From Clostridiales bacterium (GTDB lineage: Bacteria; Bacillota; Clostridia; Oscillospirales; Oscillospiraceae), in assembly GCA_012523085.1 (NCBI GenBank), contig JAAYJC010000015.1, forward strand, positions 21,317 through 85,316: a stretch of DNA of 64,000 bases, in the 5' to 3' direction. Of this stretch, positions 43,605 through 52,114 are shown in pieces. A model generated the notes under the pieces. The model did no database searches and was not told where the DNA came from. It saw only the letters and a list, made by a program, of their open reading frames with translations. Each line of letters starts with the position of its first letter. The first letter of the stretch is position 1. The translations under genes were made by a program, and so were the position numbers.

Positions 43605-45995
43605 ATGAATTGTTATATGAAGCTATCCAGGAAATGGCTCAACGATTTTACCCATATTAGTGCGACCGATAAGGAATACGCCGAAAAGATGACGATGTCC
43701 GGCTCTAAGGTTGAAACAATAGAATGTCCGGGCAGAGAGATTACCAATGTCGTTGTCGGAAAGGTTTTGGATATTGTCCGGCATGAAAACTCAGATCACC
43801 TATTCATCTGCAAGGTCGACGTTTCAAGGGACGAACCGATTACGGTCGTCACAGGCGCTCAGAATGTCAGCAAAGGCGATATTGTTCCGGTCGCGCTGCA
43901 TGGCGCAACCTTACCGGGCGGGATAAAGATCACAAAAGGCAATATCCGGGGCGTTAAATCAGAGGGTATGCTCTGTTCCCTCAGCGAACTCAACTTGACG
44001 GTCAACGATTACCCTTACGCGGCTTCAGACGGGATTTTTATAATACGGGAAAACTGCGTTATCGGTGAGGATATCAGGCCGGTTCTCGGACTTGACGACA
44101 GCATTGTTGATTTTGAGATAACAAACAATCGCGCCGACTGCCTGTGTATGCGCGGCCTTGCCCGTGAAAGCGCCGCTGTTTTTCGCGTGTCTCTGAATCT
44201 TCCCGATCCGAAGGTAAAGGGCTCGGGCGGCAGCATAACGGATTATCTGGATATTAATATTGAAAATGCGCAGCTTTGCCCGCGTTATACGGCCAGATTC
44301 GTCAAGAACATTAAAGTCGGCCCATCTCCTTCCTGGATGCGTGAAAGGCTTCGTTCCTGCGGTGTCAGACCCATCAATAACATTGTGGACATTACCAACT
44401 ATGTCATGCTTGAATATGGCCAACCGATGCACGCATTCGATTACGCCTGTGTCTCCGGAAAGCGCATCATCGTCAGAAATGCATTTGAGGGTGAGGTGAT
44501 GGCTACGCTCGACGGAACCCCGCGTGCCTTGACACCTGATATGCTTGTGATAGCCGATGCCAGCAAAGCGATCGGCCTTGCCGGTGTCATGGGCGGTGAA
44601 AACAGCGAAATTACCGAAAATACGCAGACTATCGTTTTTGAGTCAGCAAATTTCAATGGCGTTTCCATCAGGAAAACAGCAATCGCTCTCGGTATGCGGA
44701 CAGACGCCTCCTCGCGCTTTGAAAAAGGTCTGGATCCGCTGGGTACTCTGCCCGCCGTGGAACGCGCTTGTGAGCTTGTTGAGCTTCTTGGCGCAGGCGA
44801 GGTTGTGGATGGCGTATTGGATGTTATCGCATCAGACAGCGCCCCGGTTACCGTTAAGCTGGAACCGGAAAAAATCAATCGCCTGTTGGGCACCGATATT
44901 CCGGAAAGCTTTATGAAAGACTGCCTGACAAATCTGGGATTTTCGATTGAGGAAAATATGATTACGGTACCGACCTGGCGTTCAGACGTTTCGCATTATT
45001 CGGACATTGCCGAGGAGGTCGCCCGTTTTTATGGCTATGATGAGATCGAATCTACGCCCCTGCGCGGCGCTACGGTGCAAGGCGGTCTTTCTGAACGCCA
45101 GCAATTTGAACGCAGCGCGGGCGCACTTTGCCGCGGTATGGGCTTTTCGGAAATCCTGACCTATTCCTTTATCGGACATTCCTTACTCGACAAGCTCAAC
45201 ATGCCGCCCGATCACAAGCTGAGGAATGCCGGCCTTATTCTCAATCCACTGGGTGAAGACAGGTCCATCATGCGTACGACTCTTCTGCCGACAATGATGG
45301 AGACGCTGGCCGGAAATAACAGCTACCGAAATGAAGACGTTAGGCTCTATGAAATATCGAAAATCTTTCTACCGCAAGACGGAAAGCCTTTACCGGACGA
45401 AAAAACCATCCTCGCGCTTGGCGCATACGGATTGGACATGGATTTTTATGCATTCAAGGGCTGCATCGAAGCTGTTCTTGACAGCCTGCGTGTAATCGAC
45501 CCGACATTTAGGGCCGAAAGCGGTCAATTCGCATATCACCCGGGCCGCTGTGCAAAACTATACGTAGAAGATGACTGTCTTGGCATTTTCGGTCAGATTC
45601 ACCCGCAAACCGCGGAAAATTTCGGTATCGATCACCCGGTTTACGCCGCCGAGCTGGATTTTGACCATATCTTCCGGTATCGCGCTAAAGAAACACTATA
45701 TACGCCGCTTCCCCGATATCCGGCAGTTTTGCGCGACATTGCGGTAACATGCGACATCAATATAACAGTCGCTTCGCTTAGCGCCTGCATCAAGGAAGCA
45801 GGCGGAAGTCTTTTGCAGCAGGTCAGCTTTTTTGATGTGTACACCGGCCCTCCGGTCCCGGTCGGAAAAAAGAGCGTCGCATTTTCGCTTGCCTTCCGTT
45901 CATCATCGCAAAGCCTTTCTGACAAGGATATAGCACCCTTGATGACGAATATCCTGGATTGCCTGAAAGAAAAGCTCAATGCACAGCTCAGATGA
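43605..45995 (+). CDS. pheT: Phenylalanyl-tRNA synthetase beta subunit
   Basis: A 796-residue (or 792) subunit. Domains in order: an N-terminal helix and tRNA-binding EMAP-type domain (about 40-150; VVGKVLDIVRHENSDHLFIC, then GAQNVSKGDIVPVA), the B3/B4 editing domain (about 205-400), B5 (about 405-480), the inactive synthetase-like domain and the C-terminal anticodon-binding FDX-ACB domain (about 705-796; RYPAVLRDIAVTCD). Start is either ATG 43605 or ATG 43617 (MKLSRKW); AAAGGG sits close to the first and far from the second. Length is normal and all domains are intact. Confidence 0.96.
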   Translation: MNCYMKLSRKWLNDFTHISATDKEYAEKMTMSGSKVETIECPGREITNVVVGKVLDIVRHENSDHLFICKVDVSRDEPITVVTGAQNVSKGDIVPVALHGATLPGGIKITKGNIRGVKSEGMLCSLSELNLTVNDYPYAASDGIFIIRENCVIGEDIRPVLGLDDSIVDFEITNNRADCLCMRGLARESAAVFRVSLNLPDPKVKGSGGSITDYLDINIENAQLCPRYTARFVKNIKVGPSPSWMRERLRSCGVRPINNIVDITNYVMLEYGQPMHAFDYACVSGKRIIVRNAFEGEVMATLDGTPRALTPDMLVIADASKAIGLAGVMGGENSEITENTQTIVFESANFNGVSIRKTAIALGMRTDASSRFEKGLDPLGTLPAVERACELVELLGAGEVVDGVLDVIASDSAPVTVKLEPEKINRLLGTDIPESFMKDCLTNLGFSIEENMITVPTWRSDVSHYSDIAEEVARFYGYDEIESTPLRGATVQGGLSERQQFERSAGALCRGMGFSEILTYSFIGHSLLDKLNMPPDHKLRNAGLILNPLGEDRSIMRTTLLPTMMETLAGNNSYRNEDVRLYEISKIFLPQDGKPLPDEKTILALGAYGLDMDFYAFKGCIEAVLDSLRVIDPTFRAESGQFAYHPGRCAKLYVEDDCLGIFGQIHPQTAENFGIDHPVYAAELDFDHIFRYRAKETLYTPLPRYPAVLRDIAVTCDINITVASLSACIKEAGGSLLQQVSFFDVYTGPPVPVGKKSVAFSLAFRSSSQSLSDKDIAPLMTNILDCLKEKLNAQLR

Positions 45996-46047
45996 TGTAG
46001 AAATTTCGAAAAAGGCATATTTGTGACAAATATTGGGTACATTCCAC

Positions 46048-46076
46048 TTTACACGGAGGTTTATTTGTTGTACAAT
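46048..46076 (+). promoter_or_regulatory. Sigma-A promoter of ireB
   Basis: TTTACA (46048-46053), a 17-base spacer and TACAAT (46071-46076), 36 bases before the ireB start and just downstream of pheT. Confidence 0.65.
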
Positions 46077-46111
46077 AATGCTTGACGGTACAATCTTTGG
46101 GGGGCTATTGT

Positions 46112-46354
46112 ATGGATGAGTATACTCGGAAATTTGACGTAGTGGATAAAAAGCATGAGATCAAAGAAATACTCACTTCGGTATATAATTCGCTTTTGGT
46201 CAAAGGTTACAATCCGATCAACCAGATTGTCGGCTACATCATCTCCGAAGACCCCACTTATATCACCAACTACAACAATGCACGAACGCTTATCTGTCGG
46301 CTGGACAGGGACGAGCTGCTCGCGGAACTGCTCAACAACTACCTGCAAAAATAA
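46112..46354 (+). CDS. ireB: IreB-family regulatory phosphoprotein
   Basis: An 80-residue protein formerly called UPF0297. In Enterococcus, IreB is phosphorylated near its N-terminus by the Ser/Thr kinase IreK and lowers cephalosporin resistance. The hallmark GYNPINQIVGYIISEDPTYI and the ending LDRDELLAELLNNYLQK are clear, and T5 lies in the expected phosphorylation region. ATG 46112 follows a GGGGGG tract; the longer frame from 46082 overlaps the promoter region. The kinase gene is not in the window. A strong terminator follows, so it is a single-gene unit. Confidence 0.93.
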   Translation: MDEYTRKFDVVDKKHEIKEILTSVYNSLLVKGYNPINQIVGYIISEDPTYITNYNNARTLICRLDRDELLAELLNNYLQK

Positions 46355-46371
46355 TATAAAAATTAAGTAGC

Positions 46372-46401
46372 GGAGGCTAAAGGCTTAAGCCTTTAGCCTC
46401 C
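46372..46401 (+). terminator. Terminator after ireB
   Basis: A 30-base perfect palindrome (GGAGGCTAAAGGCTT and its complement) followed by TGAACTTTTTCTCTTT, 18 bases after the ireB stop. Confidence 0.92.
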
Positions 46402-46543
46402 TGAACTTTTTCTCTTTGTAACCATTTAATGACTAAATGAATACAAAATATGACTTGGAAGTGATTTGCCTGTAAATGATATGTAATTTTCACCAATAAA
46501 ACTCCGTATAAATACCGCTATATGCACTTTTTTCAAAACACCG

Positions 46544-46572
46544 TTGACAATCAGGCTACAACGTGTTACAAT
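46544..46572 (+). promoter_or_regulatory. Consensus sigma-A promoter
   Basis: TTGACA (46544-46549), 17-base spacer, TACAAT (46567-46572): a perfect -35 and near-perfect -10, 29 bases before ATG 46601. One of the strongest promoters in the window. Confidence 0.85.
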
Positions 46573-46600
46573 TCGGTTACACTAAAGGAAGGGGGATACA

Positions 46601-46891
46601 ATGTCGGATTCAAAACAGCTCCTAGAGTATAAAGGCTATCCGCTTTTAAGAAAAGATAATCTGCTTTACTACGGAAATATGTCAGATAAATATATCATCA
46701 TGCTGCAGATAATGGATACCGAAAAGGTTAAAGAATTGGATGTCGCCAAACGCGTTTCCGTTCAGCTCCAATACACCGATCCCGATCTGAAGTCAAGGGA
46801 CAGAGTCGTGAAAAAGACGGAAAAAGATGGCTTATACACCGCAATGGATGTGGGTGAAGTTTGGCTGACCCGTGCACTCGCCTCAGGGTAA
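46601..46891 (+). CDS. Small conserved hypothetical protein
   Basis: A 96-residue soluble protein with AAGGGGG upstream and a consensus promoter, so clearly expressed. It reads as one compact alpha/beta unit (YKGYPLLRKDNLLYYGNMSD, KYIIMLQIMDTEKVKELDVA, RVSVQLQYTDPDL). No catalytic motif, Cys or His cluster, or membrane segment. I do not recognise the family. The hairpin repeat copy B begins five bases after its stop. It may share its transcript with the NlpC/P60 gene. Confidence 0.75.
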   Translation: MSDSKQLLEYKGYPLLRKDNLLYYGNMSDKYIIMLQIMDTEKVKELDVAKRVSVQLQYTDPDLKSRDRVVKKTEKDGLYTAMDVGEVWLTRALASG

Positions 46892-46895
46892 ACAC

Positions 46896-46929
46896 TTCGG
46901 TGCGCCGCTCACCGTAACAGCGGCACCGC
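46896..46929 (+). repeat. Interspersed hairpin repeat, copy B
   Basis: TTCGGTGCGCCGCTCACCGT and its continuation AACAGCGGCACCGC match copy A at 25746-25780 (about 30 of 35 positions). GCCGCT can pair with AGCGGC. Located between a stop codon and the start of the next co-directional gene. Confidence 0.5.
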
Positions 46930-46970
46930 ATACAGCCTGATTAGTTTCCTCGCGCGGTCAACGGAGTTTT

Positions 46971-47840
46971 ATGAAAAAATCGATACGGACGATGCTGTGC
47001 TGCATCGCTTTTGCTGTAGTTTTGATTTCATCGGCATCAGCCGCCAGTCAGGGAGGCGGAAAGGTAACAGCCACCTCCCTGAATTTCAGATCCGAAGCTT
47101 CCACAGACGCAACCATTCTGGCTTGCGCTGCATATGGCTCACCAGTTGTTGTTTTAGAAAAAACCGATGAAGACTGGTACTGTGTTCTGTATCAGGGCAA
47201 AAAAGGATATATGAATTCGGCCTACCTTGAGAACATAACGGTTCTCGATTATGATATAGGCAAAGGCAGGCTGATCGGAGACGGTGTTCGTTTAAGACAG
47301 GGGCCTTCACTGGATTCGGAAACGATTACATATCTTTATAAAGGTACATCGGTGAAACTGATTGGCGTCGACGGTGAATGGTATAAGGCAGACTCAAACG
47401 GCCAAATCGGTTATATTCACAGCGATTTCATTGAAATTCCTCTGGAAGAATCCACATCCGGTACCTGTACAAAAGGTCAGGAAATCGTAAACTGGTCGAA
47501 GGATTTTCTCGGCACCACCTATGTATACGGCGGCTCGCGGCCCGGAGGTTTTGATTGCTCGGGCTTTACCTACTACCTGTATAACCAGAGCGGAATTGCC
47601 ATCACGCGTACGGCTTCCTCCCAATGGTATGACGGGACGCAAGTATCAAAGGACGAGCTTCAAATCGGAGACCTGGTGTTCTTCTCCTCCAACAGCAGCT
47701 CCAGCATCGAGCATGTCGGTATTTACATTGGAGACGGACAGTTCATCCATTCCTCCAGCGGCGGCGGATGCGTTAAAATAAACAACCTTTCTGATTATTA
47801 TTACCTGACCAATTACTACGGTGCGGTAAGAGTAGCTTAA
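46971..47840 (+). CDS. Secreted SH3 - NlpC/P60 peptidoglycan endopeptidase
   Basis: A 289-residue cell-wall hydrolase that cuts peptide stems, usually D-Glu-mDAP. Signal peptide (1-25, cleavage near SASAA), two bacterial SH3 domains (about 30-90 and 97-155; VTATSLNFRSEASTDATIL, GDGVRLRQGPSLDSETITYL), then NlpC/P60 (about 168-289). Catalytic C196 is in GGFDCSGFTYY, H248 in IEHVGIYIG and a polar third residue is H260 in FIHSSSGGG. GGAG is four bases before ATG. Shared terminator with the convergent gene at 47899. Confidence 0.94.
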   Translation: MKKSIRTMLCCIAFAVVLISSASAASQGGGKVTATSLNFRSEASTDATILACAAYGSPVVVLEKTDEDWYCVLYQGKKGYMNSAYLENITVLDYDIGKGRLIGDGVRLRQGPSLDSETITYLYKGTSVKLIGVDGEWYKADSNGQIGYIHSDFIEIPLEESTSGTCTKGQEIVNWSKDFLGTTYVYGGSRPGGFDCSGFTYYLYNQSGIAITRTASSQWYDGTQVSKDELQIGDLVFFSSNSSSSIEHVGIYIGDGQFIHSSSGGGCVKINNLSDYYYLTNYYGAVRVA

Positions 47841-47903
47841 ATAATCATCAATAAAAACAGGCTGCCCCATTTTCTGGGGCGGCCTGTTTTATTGATGATT
47901 ATT
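47840..47903. terminator. Long bidirectional terminator
   Basis: AATAATCATCAATAAAAACA with GGCTGCCCCA pairs with TGGGGCGGCC and TGTTTTATTGATGATTATT, giving a stem of about 29 bases with A/T tracts on both sides. It lies between convergent genes and overlaps the stop codons of both. Confidence 0.93.
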
Positions 47904-48618
47904 CGTCTTCGCCGTCTTCGTCGAAACGATTATCCATGTGATAAGGGTTTCCGCCGCGTTCCGGCATATGCGGCATTTTCGGTGCTTTCCCGCCGAATTT
48001 TATATTTGGTATCCCCGGAGCGGCATAGTTGTTGTGCACATGAATCGGTTGCTCGGAAAGCATCCGGGACGCAGCCTTTTCGATAATCCCAGCCACGAAC
48101 TCCTCATCAAGATCCTCAAAACCCTTTAATGAATCCACAATTTCCCTGAACTTGACGATTTCCGGAGGTATCCGCTGCGGGACCAGATCGATGTACATGC
48201 GCTCAAGGAACCTGAGCGTTTGCTGATTGGTCGCCTCTCTGGCCTCCACAACATGGGCAATGGCTTCCGCTTTGTTGGCAGCCCCGATATCGTGGCCTCC
48301 CTGTAACGGGATTTCAGACAGGGTATCCAGTGCGCTGCGAATATAGGATGTGTCGCTTAAAATACTGCTGATGCGGGATAAAATGCCCCCGATGGAATAA
48401 GCCGCCTCATCGTTTGGCATTTCAGGCGCTTCGTTAGCGGGGCTTGTATATGTATGCTCGTTCATGCAGTCATCCTCCAATAATGAATTGGGCGGACGCG
48501 CCGTCAGGCATATTTCATTTTCACCGATGAAGCGCGCCCTGCCTTTTTTGACAAGACCTTTAGCCCGTTTCGGGTAGGTCGCTTCATATTTGTTTCCCCG
48601 CTCATCTGTAACAATCAC
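47899..48618 (-). CDS. Conserved hypothetical protein with basic N-terminal module
   Basis: A 239-residue protein I cannot name. The N-terminus (VTDERGNKYEATYPKRAKGL, VKKGRARFIGENEICLTA) is a short basic beta module of about 45 residues. A helical region follows (about 75-180) and a Gly/Pro/Met-rich tail with HVHNNYAAPG. Only GTG 48618 is a standard start, but GGAGG is 18 bases from it. An ATC codon in the same frame (48630-48628) lies at the ideal six-base spacing and would add four residues (I/M-E-K-N). No membrane segment. It ends in the shared terminator. Confidence 0.65.
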   Translation of the reverse strand: MIVTDERGNKYEATYPKRAKGLVKKGRARFIGENEICLTARPPNSLLEDDCMNEHTYTSPANEAPEMPNDEAAYSIGGILSRISSILSDTSYIRSALDTLSEIPLQGGHDIGAANKAEAIAHVVEAREATNQQTLRFLERMYIDLVPQRIPPEIVKFREIVDSLKGFEDLDEEFVAGIIEKAASRMLSEQPIHVHNNYAAPGIPNIKFGGKAPKMPHMPERGGNPYHMDNRFDEDGEDE

Positions 48619-48803
48619 GTTTTTTTCGATGGGTGTCCTCCCCTTTGTTCATTTCGCGGTTCATGAACGCGCCGTTTTTTATTATGGGTGCCATCCCCCG
48701 TTCACAACCGGAGTATAGCATGGTCAGGCAAGGAATTCAAGATATTTCCATCATCGAGGCAAAGGACACAAAGGGATTCATTTCCTGTGCTTATTGCGTC
48801 CGT

Positions 48804-49991
48804 TTACCGGTTGGCCGCTGCGTAAATATTGCGGATATCCCGATAAGACAGCGTCATAAAACTCCCTATAGTGCGTGTTTTTCCGTAGCTGCAACGATCT
48901 GACAGCTTATCAAGCTGCTCGTCGGATAAAATACTGATCCCCAGTTCGGAAAGGCAGGTTGGAACACCGAGTTCCCTGAAAAACTCCACCGTTTTATATA
49001 TACCCGCCTCCGCATCCTTTTCTCCCCATACATTCTTCGCATATTGCGCAAAACGTTCGGGATTCTTCGGGGTCGCGTTTCCGGGAATTATGCCGAGCAC
49101 ATATTTCGCCCAGCTCTCCCATACCGCTGATAAGGTGGCGCCGTGGGCCTTGTCATATACGGCCGCAAGCGCGTGTCCGATCTGGTGGTTTGCAAAATCC
49201 TTAAGTCCGCCAAGCCCCGTAAGGCCGTTGTGCGAAAGGCTGCCGCACCAGAACATTTCGCTCATCGCTTCATAATCGGAAGGATCTTCAACAACCCTTT
49301 TTCCGAAACGGACCACAACACGCATCAATGCTTCCGCCATCTCGTCCGTCAGGGCGTTACCGGTAACGGGTGAAAAATACCGCTCCAGCGTATGCATTAA
49401 AATATCCGTTACGCCGCATGCAACCTGATACTTTGGAAGCGTTGCGGCCAGTGCGGGATTCATAACGGCAAACCTGGGATAGTTGAGCGGTGTGCTCAGG
49501 CCTCTTTTGATGCCGATCGCTTCGTTAAGTAAAACGGAAGAATCGCTGGTTTCACTTCCCGCAGCCGGTATTGTGACAATTGCGCCAACCGGGAGGGTTT
49601 TCACCAGCGTTTCTTTTCCTTGCCAGAAATCCCATAATTCGCTGTCGGGATTCGCCGCACCGTGCGCAATGGCTTTTGCCGCGTCTATGGCGCTTCCGCC
49701 GCCTACGCCGAGGATCATATCGGCCTTCGCCGCAATTGCCGCTTTTACACCACGCTCAACAAAGTCCAGTCGCGGATTCGGTTGCGCACCTTTGAAAAGG
49801 CTGTACGCTAAGCCTTCCTCTTCCAGCGTGCCGCAGATGCGGTCAAGTAATCCACTTTTTTCGGCGCTTTCGCTTCCGTATACCACAAGCAGCCTGTTGC
49901 CGCCGTATCTTTTTACCGCGTCCGCTGTTCTCAGTTCCGTATCGCAGCCGAACAGCACCTCGGTCGGACAGTAAAACGTAAAATCTCTCAT
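48804..49991 (-). CDS. Iron-containing alcohol dehydrogenase
   Basis: A 395-residue group III (Fe-type) NAD(P)-dependent alcohol dehydrogenase, BDH/YqhD-like. GVGGGSAIDAAKAIAHG binds the dinucleotide. Metal ligands are the Asp and His of CGVTDILMHTLE and the His residues of NHQIGHALAAVYDKAHG. It overlaps araA by four bases (ATGA) and is the last gene of the arabinose operon. It may reduce an aldehyde from arabinose use, such as glycolaldehyde or acetaldehyde, or recycle NADH; specificity is not visible. Confidence 0.92.
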   Translation of the reverse strand: MRDFTFYCPTEVLFGCDTELRTADAVKRYGGNRLLVVYGSESAEKSGLLDRICGTLEEEGLAYSLFKGAQPNPRLDFVERGVKAAIAAKADMILGVGGGSAIDAAKAIAHGAANPDSELWDFWQGKETLVKTLPVGAIVTIPAAGSETSDSSVLLNEAIGIKRGLSTPLNYPRFAVMNPALAATLPKYQVACGVTDILMHTLERYFSPVTGNALTDEMAEALMRVVVRFGKRVVEDPSDYEAMSEMFWCGSLSHNGLTGLGGLKDFANHQIGHALAAVYDKAHGATLSAVWESWAKYVLGIIPGNATPKNPERFAQYAKNVWGEKDAEAGIYKTVEFFRELGVPTCLSELGISILSDEQLDKLSDRCSYGKTRTIGSFMTLSYRDIRNIYAAANR

Positions 49992-51406
49992 TTGATGACA
50001 ATTAGCTCCGTATCCGTTAATTTCGCAAACAGCTCAATATCCTCCATGGTAAGCGCGCTGGATACCACCGTATGATGTCCGCCGCCGGCTTCCAGCCACT
50101 TTTTTGCGCCCGTCTCAAAATCCGGCTTCAGTTTCCACATCAGCCTGGCAACAGGCAGCTTTGGCATGGGTTTCGGCTGCGCTACCAGCTCTATTTCAGC
50201 GCAGATCATCCGGAACCCTTTTCCCATATCCGTCATGCAGACCGCTATCGCGTCGCAGGTGTTCCGGTCTTTCGGTATGCCGCTAAACACGAGCCGTGCG
50301 GGTGCGCTTTTATCTCCGATGCTTAGCGGATGCACCTCAATTGAGGGTTTGTCGGCGGCGAATGCGGGCGAAACCTCCAGCATGTGCGCGCCCAGCACCA
50401 GCCCGTCTTTCATGTCGTAGGTATAGTCCTCCATGAACCCCGTGGCGCCGGCCCTGCATTCGGCCATTTTCCAAAGTATCGCGCAAAGCGCCGCAGTCTT
50501 GTAATCACCCTCGGCCGCAAAGCCGTATCCTTCTCCCATCAGCCGCTGGACCGCAAGTCCCGGCAGCTGCGTTAAGCCGTGCAGGTCCTGAAATGTATCC
50601 GTAAATGCTTTAAAGCCGCCGCTATGCAAAAAGCGCCTTAACGCGATCTCCATTTTAGCCTGCTCTAAAACCGCTCCGGTGTCCTGCGTCCTCAGCTCGT
50701 ACATGGACAGGTAATCCCGGAGCTTTTCCTCCGCTTCGGCCGGGGTAACTTTGGAAACAAGCTCATTTAGATCGCCGATCCCGTAGTAATTGACTTCCCA
50801 GCCGTATTTGATCTGGCTTTCCACCCTGTCTCCGTCCGTGACCGCGACCTCGCGCATATTGCTTCCGAACATCGCGAGCTTCAGGTTTTCGGAAAAACTA
50901 ATCGCCTTCGCGACCTCGGCAAACCGCCGGAGTTCCGAAACCGTCCGCTCGTCTTTATAGTATCCGACGACGACATGGCGCTTTATGCCGAGCCTTGCCA
51001 GAATGAATCCGAATTCCCGGTCTCCGTGCGCCGACTGGTTCAGGTTCATAAAATCCATATCGATCGTATCGTACGGGAGCGTCTCGTTATATTGGGTGTG
51101 TAGATGGCATAACGGTTTGTGAAGCCTTTGCAGCCCCTTAATCCACATTTTTGCCGGGCTGAAGGTGTGCATCCATACGATAACGCCGACGCAGTCCCGG
51201 TCGCAGGAAGCTTTCCTACAGGTATCCGCAATCTCTTCTGAATTGCGCACAACCGGCATGCATTCGATATGCGCGGCGTCCCCCAGCCGGCTGTTTAAAT
51301 GCTCAGTGATTTCCCGGCTGTGCTGCGCAGCCTTTTTCAGTGTGTCTTCCCCGTAGAGATCCTGACTGCCGGTGATAAAATACAGCTTGTACGGTTTGCT
51401 CATCAT
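49988..51406 (-). CDS. araA: L-arabinose isomerase
   Basis: A 472-residue manganese enzyme converting L-arabinose to L-ribulose. FITGSQDLYGEDTLK at the N-terminus, VIVWMHTFSPAKMWI, and the metal ligands in GEGYGFAAEGDYK, GFMEDYTYD, GAHMLEVSP and GGGHHTVVS are all present. It is slightly shorter than E. coli AraA (500). AAGGAG precedes a double ATG (51406, 51403). It abuts araD with no gap and overlaps the Fe-dehydrogenase. Confidence 0.97.
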   Translation of the reverse strand: MMSKPYKLYFITGSQDLYGEDTLKKAAQHSREITEHLNSRLGDAAHIECMPVVRNSEEIADTCRKASCDRDCVGVIVWMHTFSPAKMWIKGLQRLHKPLCHLHTQYNETLPYDTIDMDFMNLNQSAHGDREFGFILARLGIKRHVVVGYYKDERTVSELRRFAEVAKAISFSENLKLAMFGSNMREVAVTDGDRVESQIKYGWEVNYYGIGDLNELVSKVTPAEAEEKLRDYLSMYELRTQDTGAVLEQAKMEIALRRFLHSGGFKAFTDTFQDLHGLTQLPGLAVQRLMGEGYGFAAEGDYKTAALCAILWKMAECRAGATGFMEDYTYDMKDGLVLGAHMLEVSPAFAADKPSIEVHPLSIGDKSAPARLVFSGIPKDRNTCDAIAVCMTDMGKGFRMICAEIELVAQPKPMPKLPVARLMWKLKPDFETGAKKWLEAGGGHHTVVSSALTMEDIELFAKLTDTELIVIK

Positions 51407-52114
51407 CTACTGCTCCTTTTGTCCGTAATACGCGTTTTTCCCGTGCTTTCTGAGGTAATGCCGGTCCAGGAGATGCTTCGGCATCGGCGGCGCTTCGGCA
51501 AGCAGTTCGGTCATCAGCGCCATCTGCGCACAGTATTCCAGAACCGCCGCGTGAAACACGGCGTCCTGACAGGTTTTACCCCATGTAAAGGGGCCGTGAT
51601 GCTTAACCAGGCATGCCGGTATTGCGCCGGGATCAAGTTTTCCGCCGTTTTGATTATGAAACGTTTCGGCGATCAGAAGCCCGGTGTTTTTTTCGTAATC
51701 ACCGGCCGTTTCGCTCTCGGTAAGCGCCCTTGTACACGGAATACCACCGTAAAAATAATCGGCGTGCGTCGTTCCCAAAGCCGGTATCTCCTTGCCGCTC
51801 TGCGCGAAAACCGTGGCGTACCTACTGTGCGTATGCGCAATACCCCCGATTTGCTCAAACGCCATGTAAAGCTCAAGATGCGTGGGCGTATCGCTGGAAG
51901 GATTGAGCCTGCCTTCCGCGACCTTCCCGTCAAAATCAACCACCACCATGTCTTCCGGCTTCATTTTGTCATAATCAACGCCGCTGGGCTTGATCACCAC
52001 AAGCCCCCTGTCCCTGTCCACCGCGCTGACGTTCCCCCAGGTAAACAGCACAAGCCCCTGCCTTTGCAGCTCGAGATTGGCCGCCCAGACTCTTTCTTTC
52101 AGCGCTTCAAGCAT
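51407..52114 (-). CDS. araD: L-ribulose-5-phosphate 4-epimerase
   Basis: A 235-residue class II aldolase-fold zinc enzyme making D-xylulose 5-phosphate. [25 protein letters not shown], the [12 protein letters not shown] zinc motif (two His), and [16 protein letters not shown] are typical; a third His ligand lies in [15 protein letters not shown] precedes ATG 52114, which overlaps araB by eight bases. All catalytic residues appear intact. Confidence 0.97.
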   Translation of the reverse strand: MLEALKERVWAANLELQRQGLVLFTWGNVSAVDRDRGLVVIKPSGVDYDKMKPEDMVVVDFDGKVAEGRLNPSSDTPTHLELYMAFEQIGGIAHTHSRYATVFAQSGKEIPALGTTHADYFYGGIPCTRALTESETAGDYEKNTGLLIAETFHNQNGGKLDPGAIPACLVKHHGPFTWGKTCQDAVFHAAVLEYCAQMALMTELLAEAPPMPKHLLDRHYLRKHGKNAYYGQKEQ

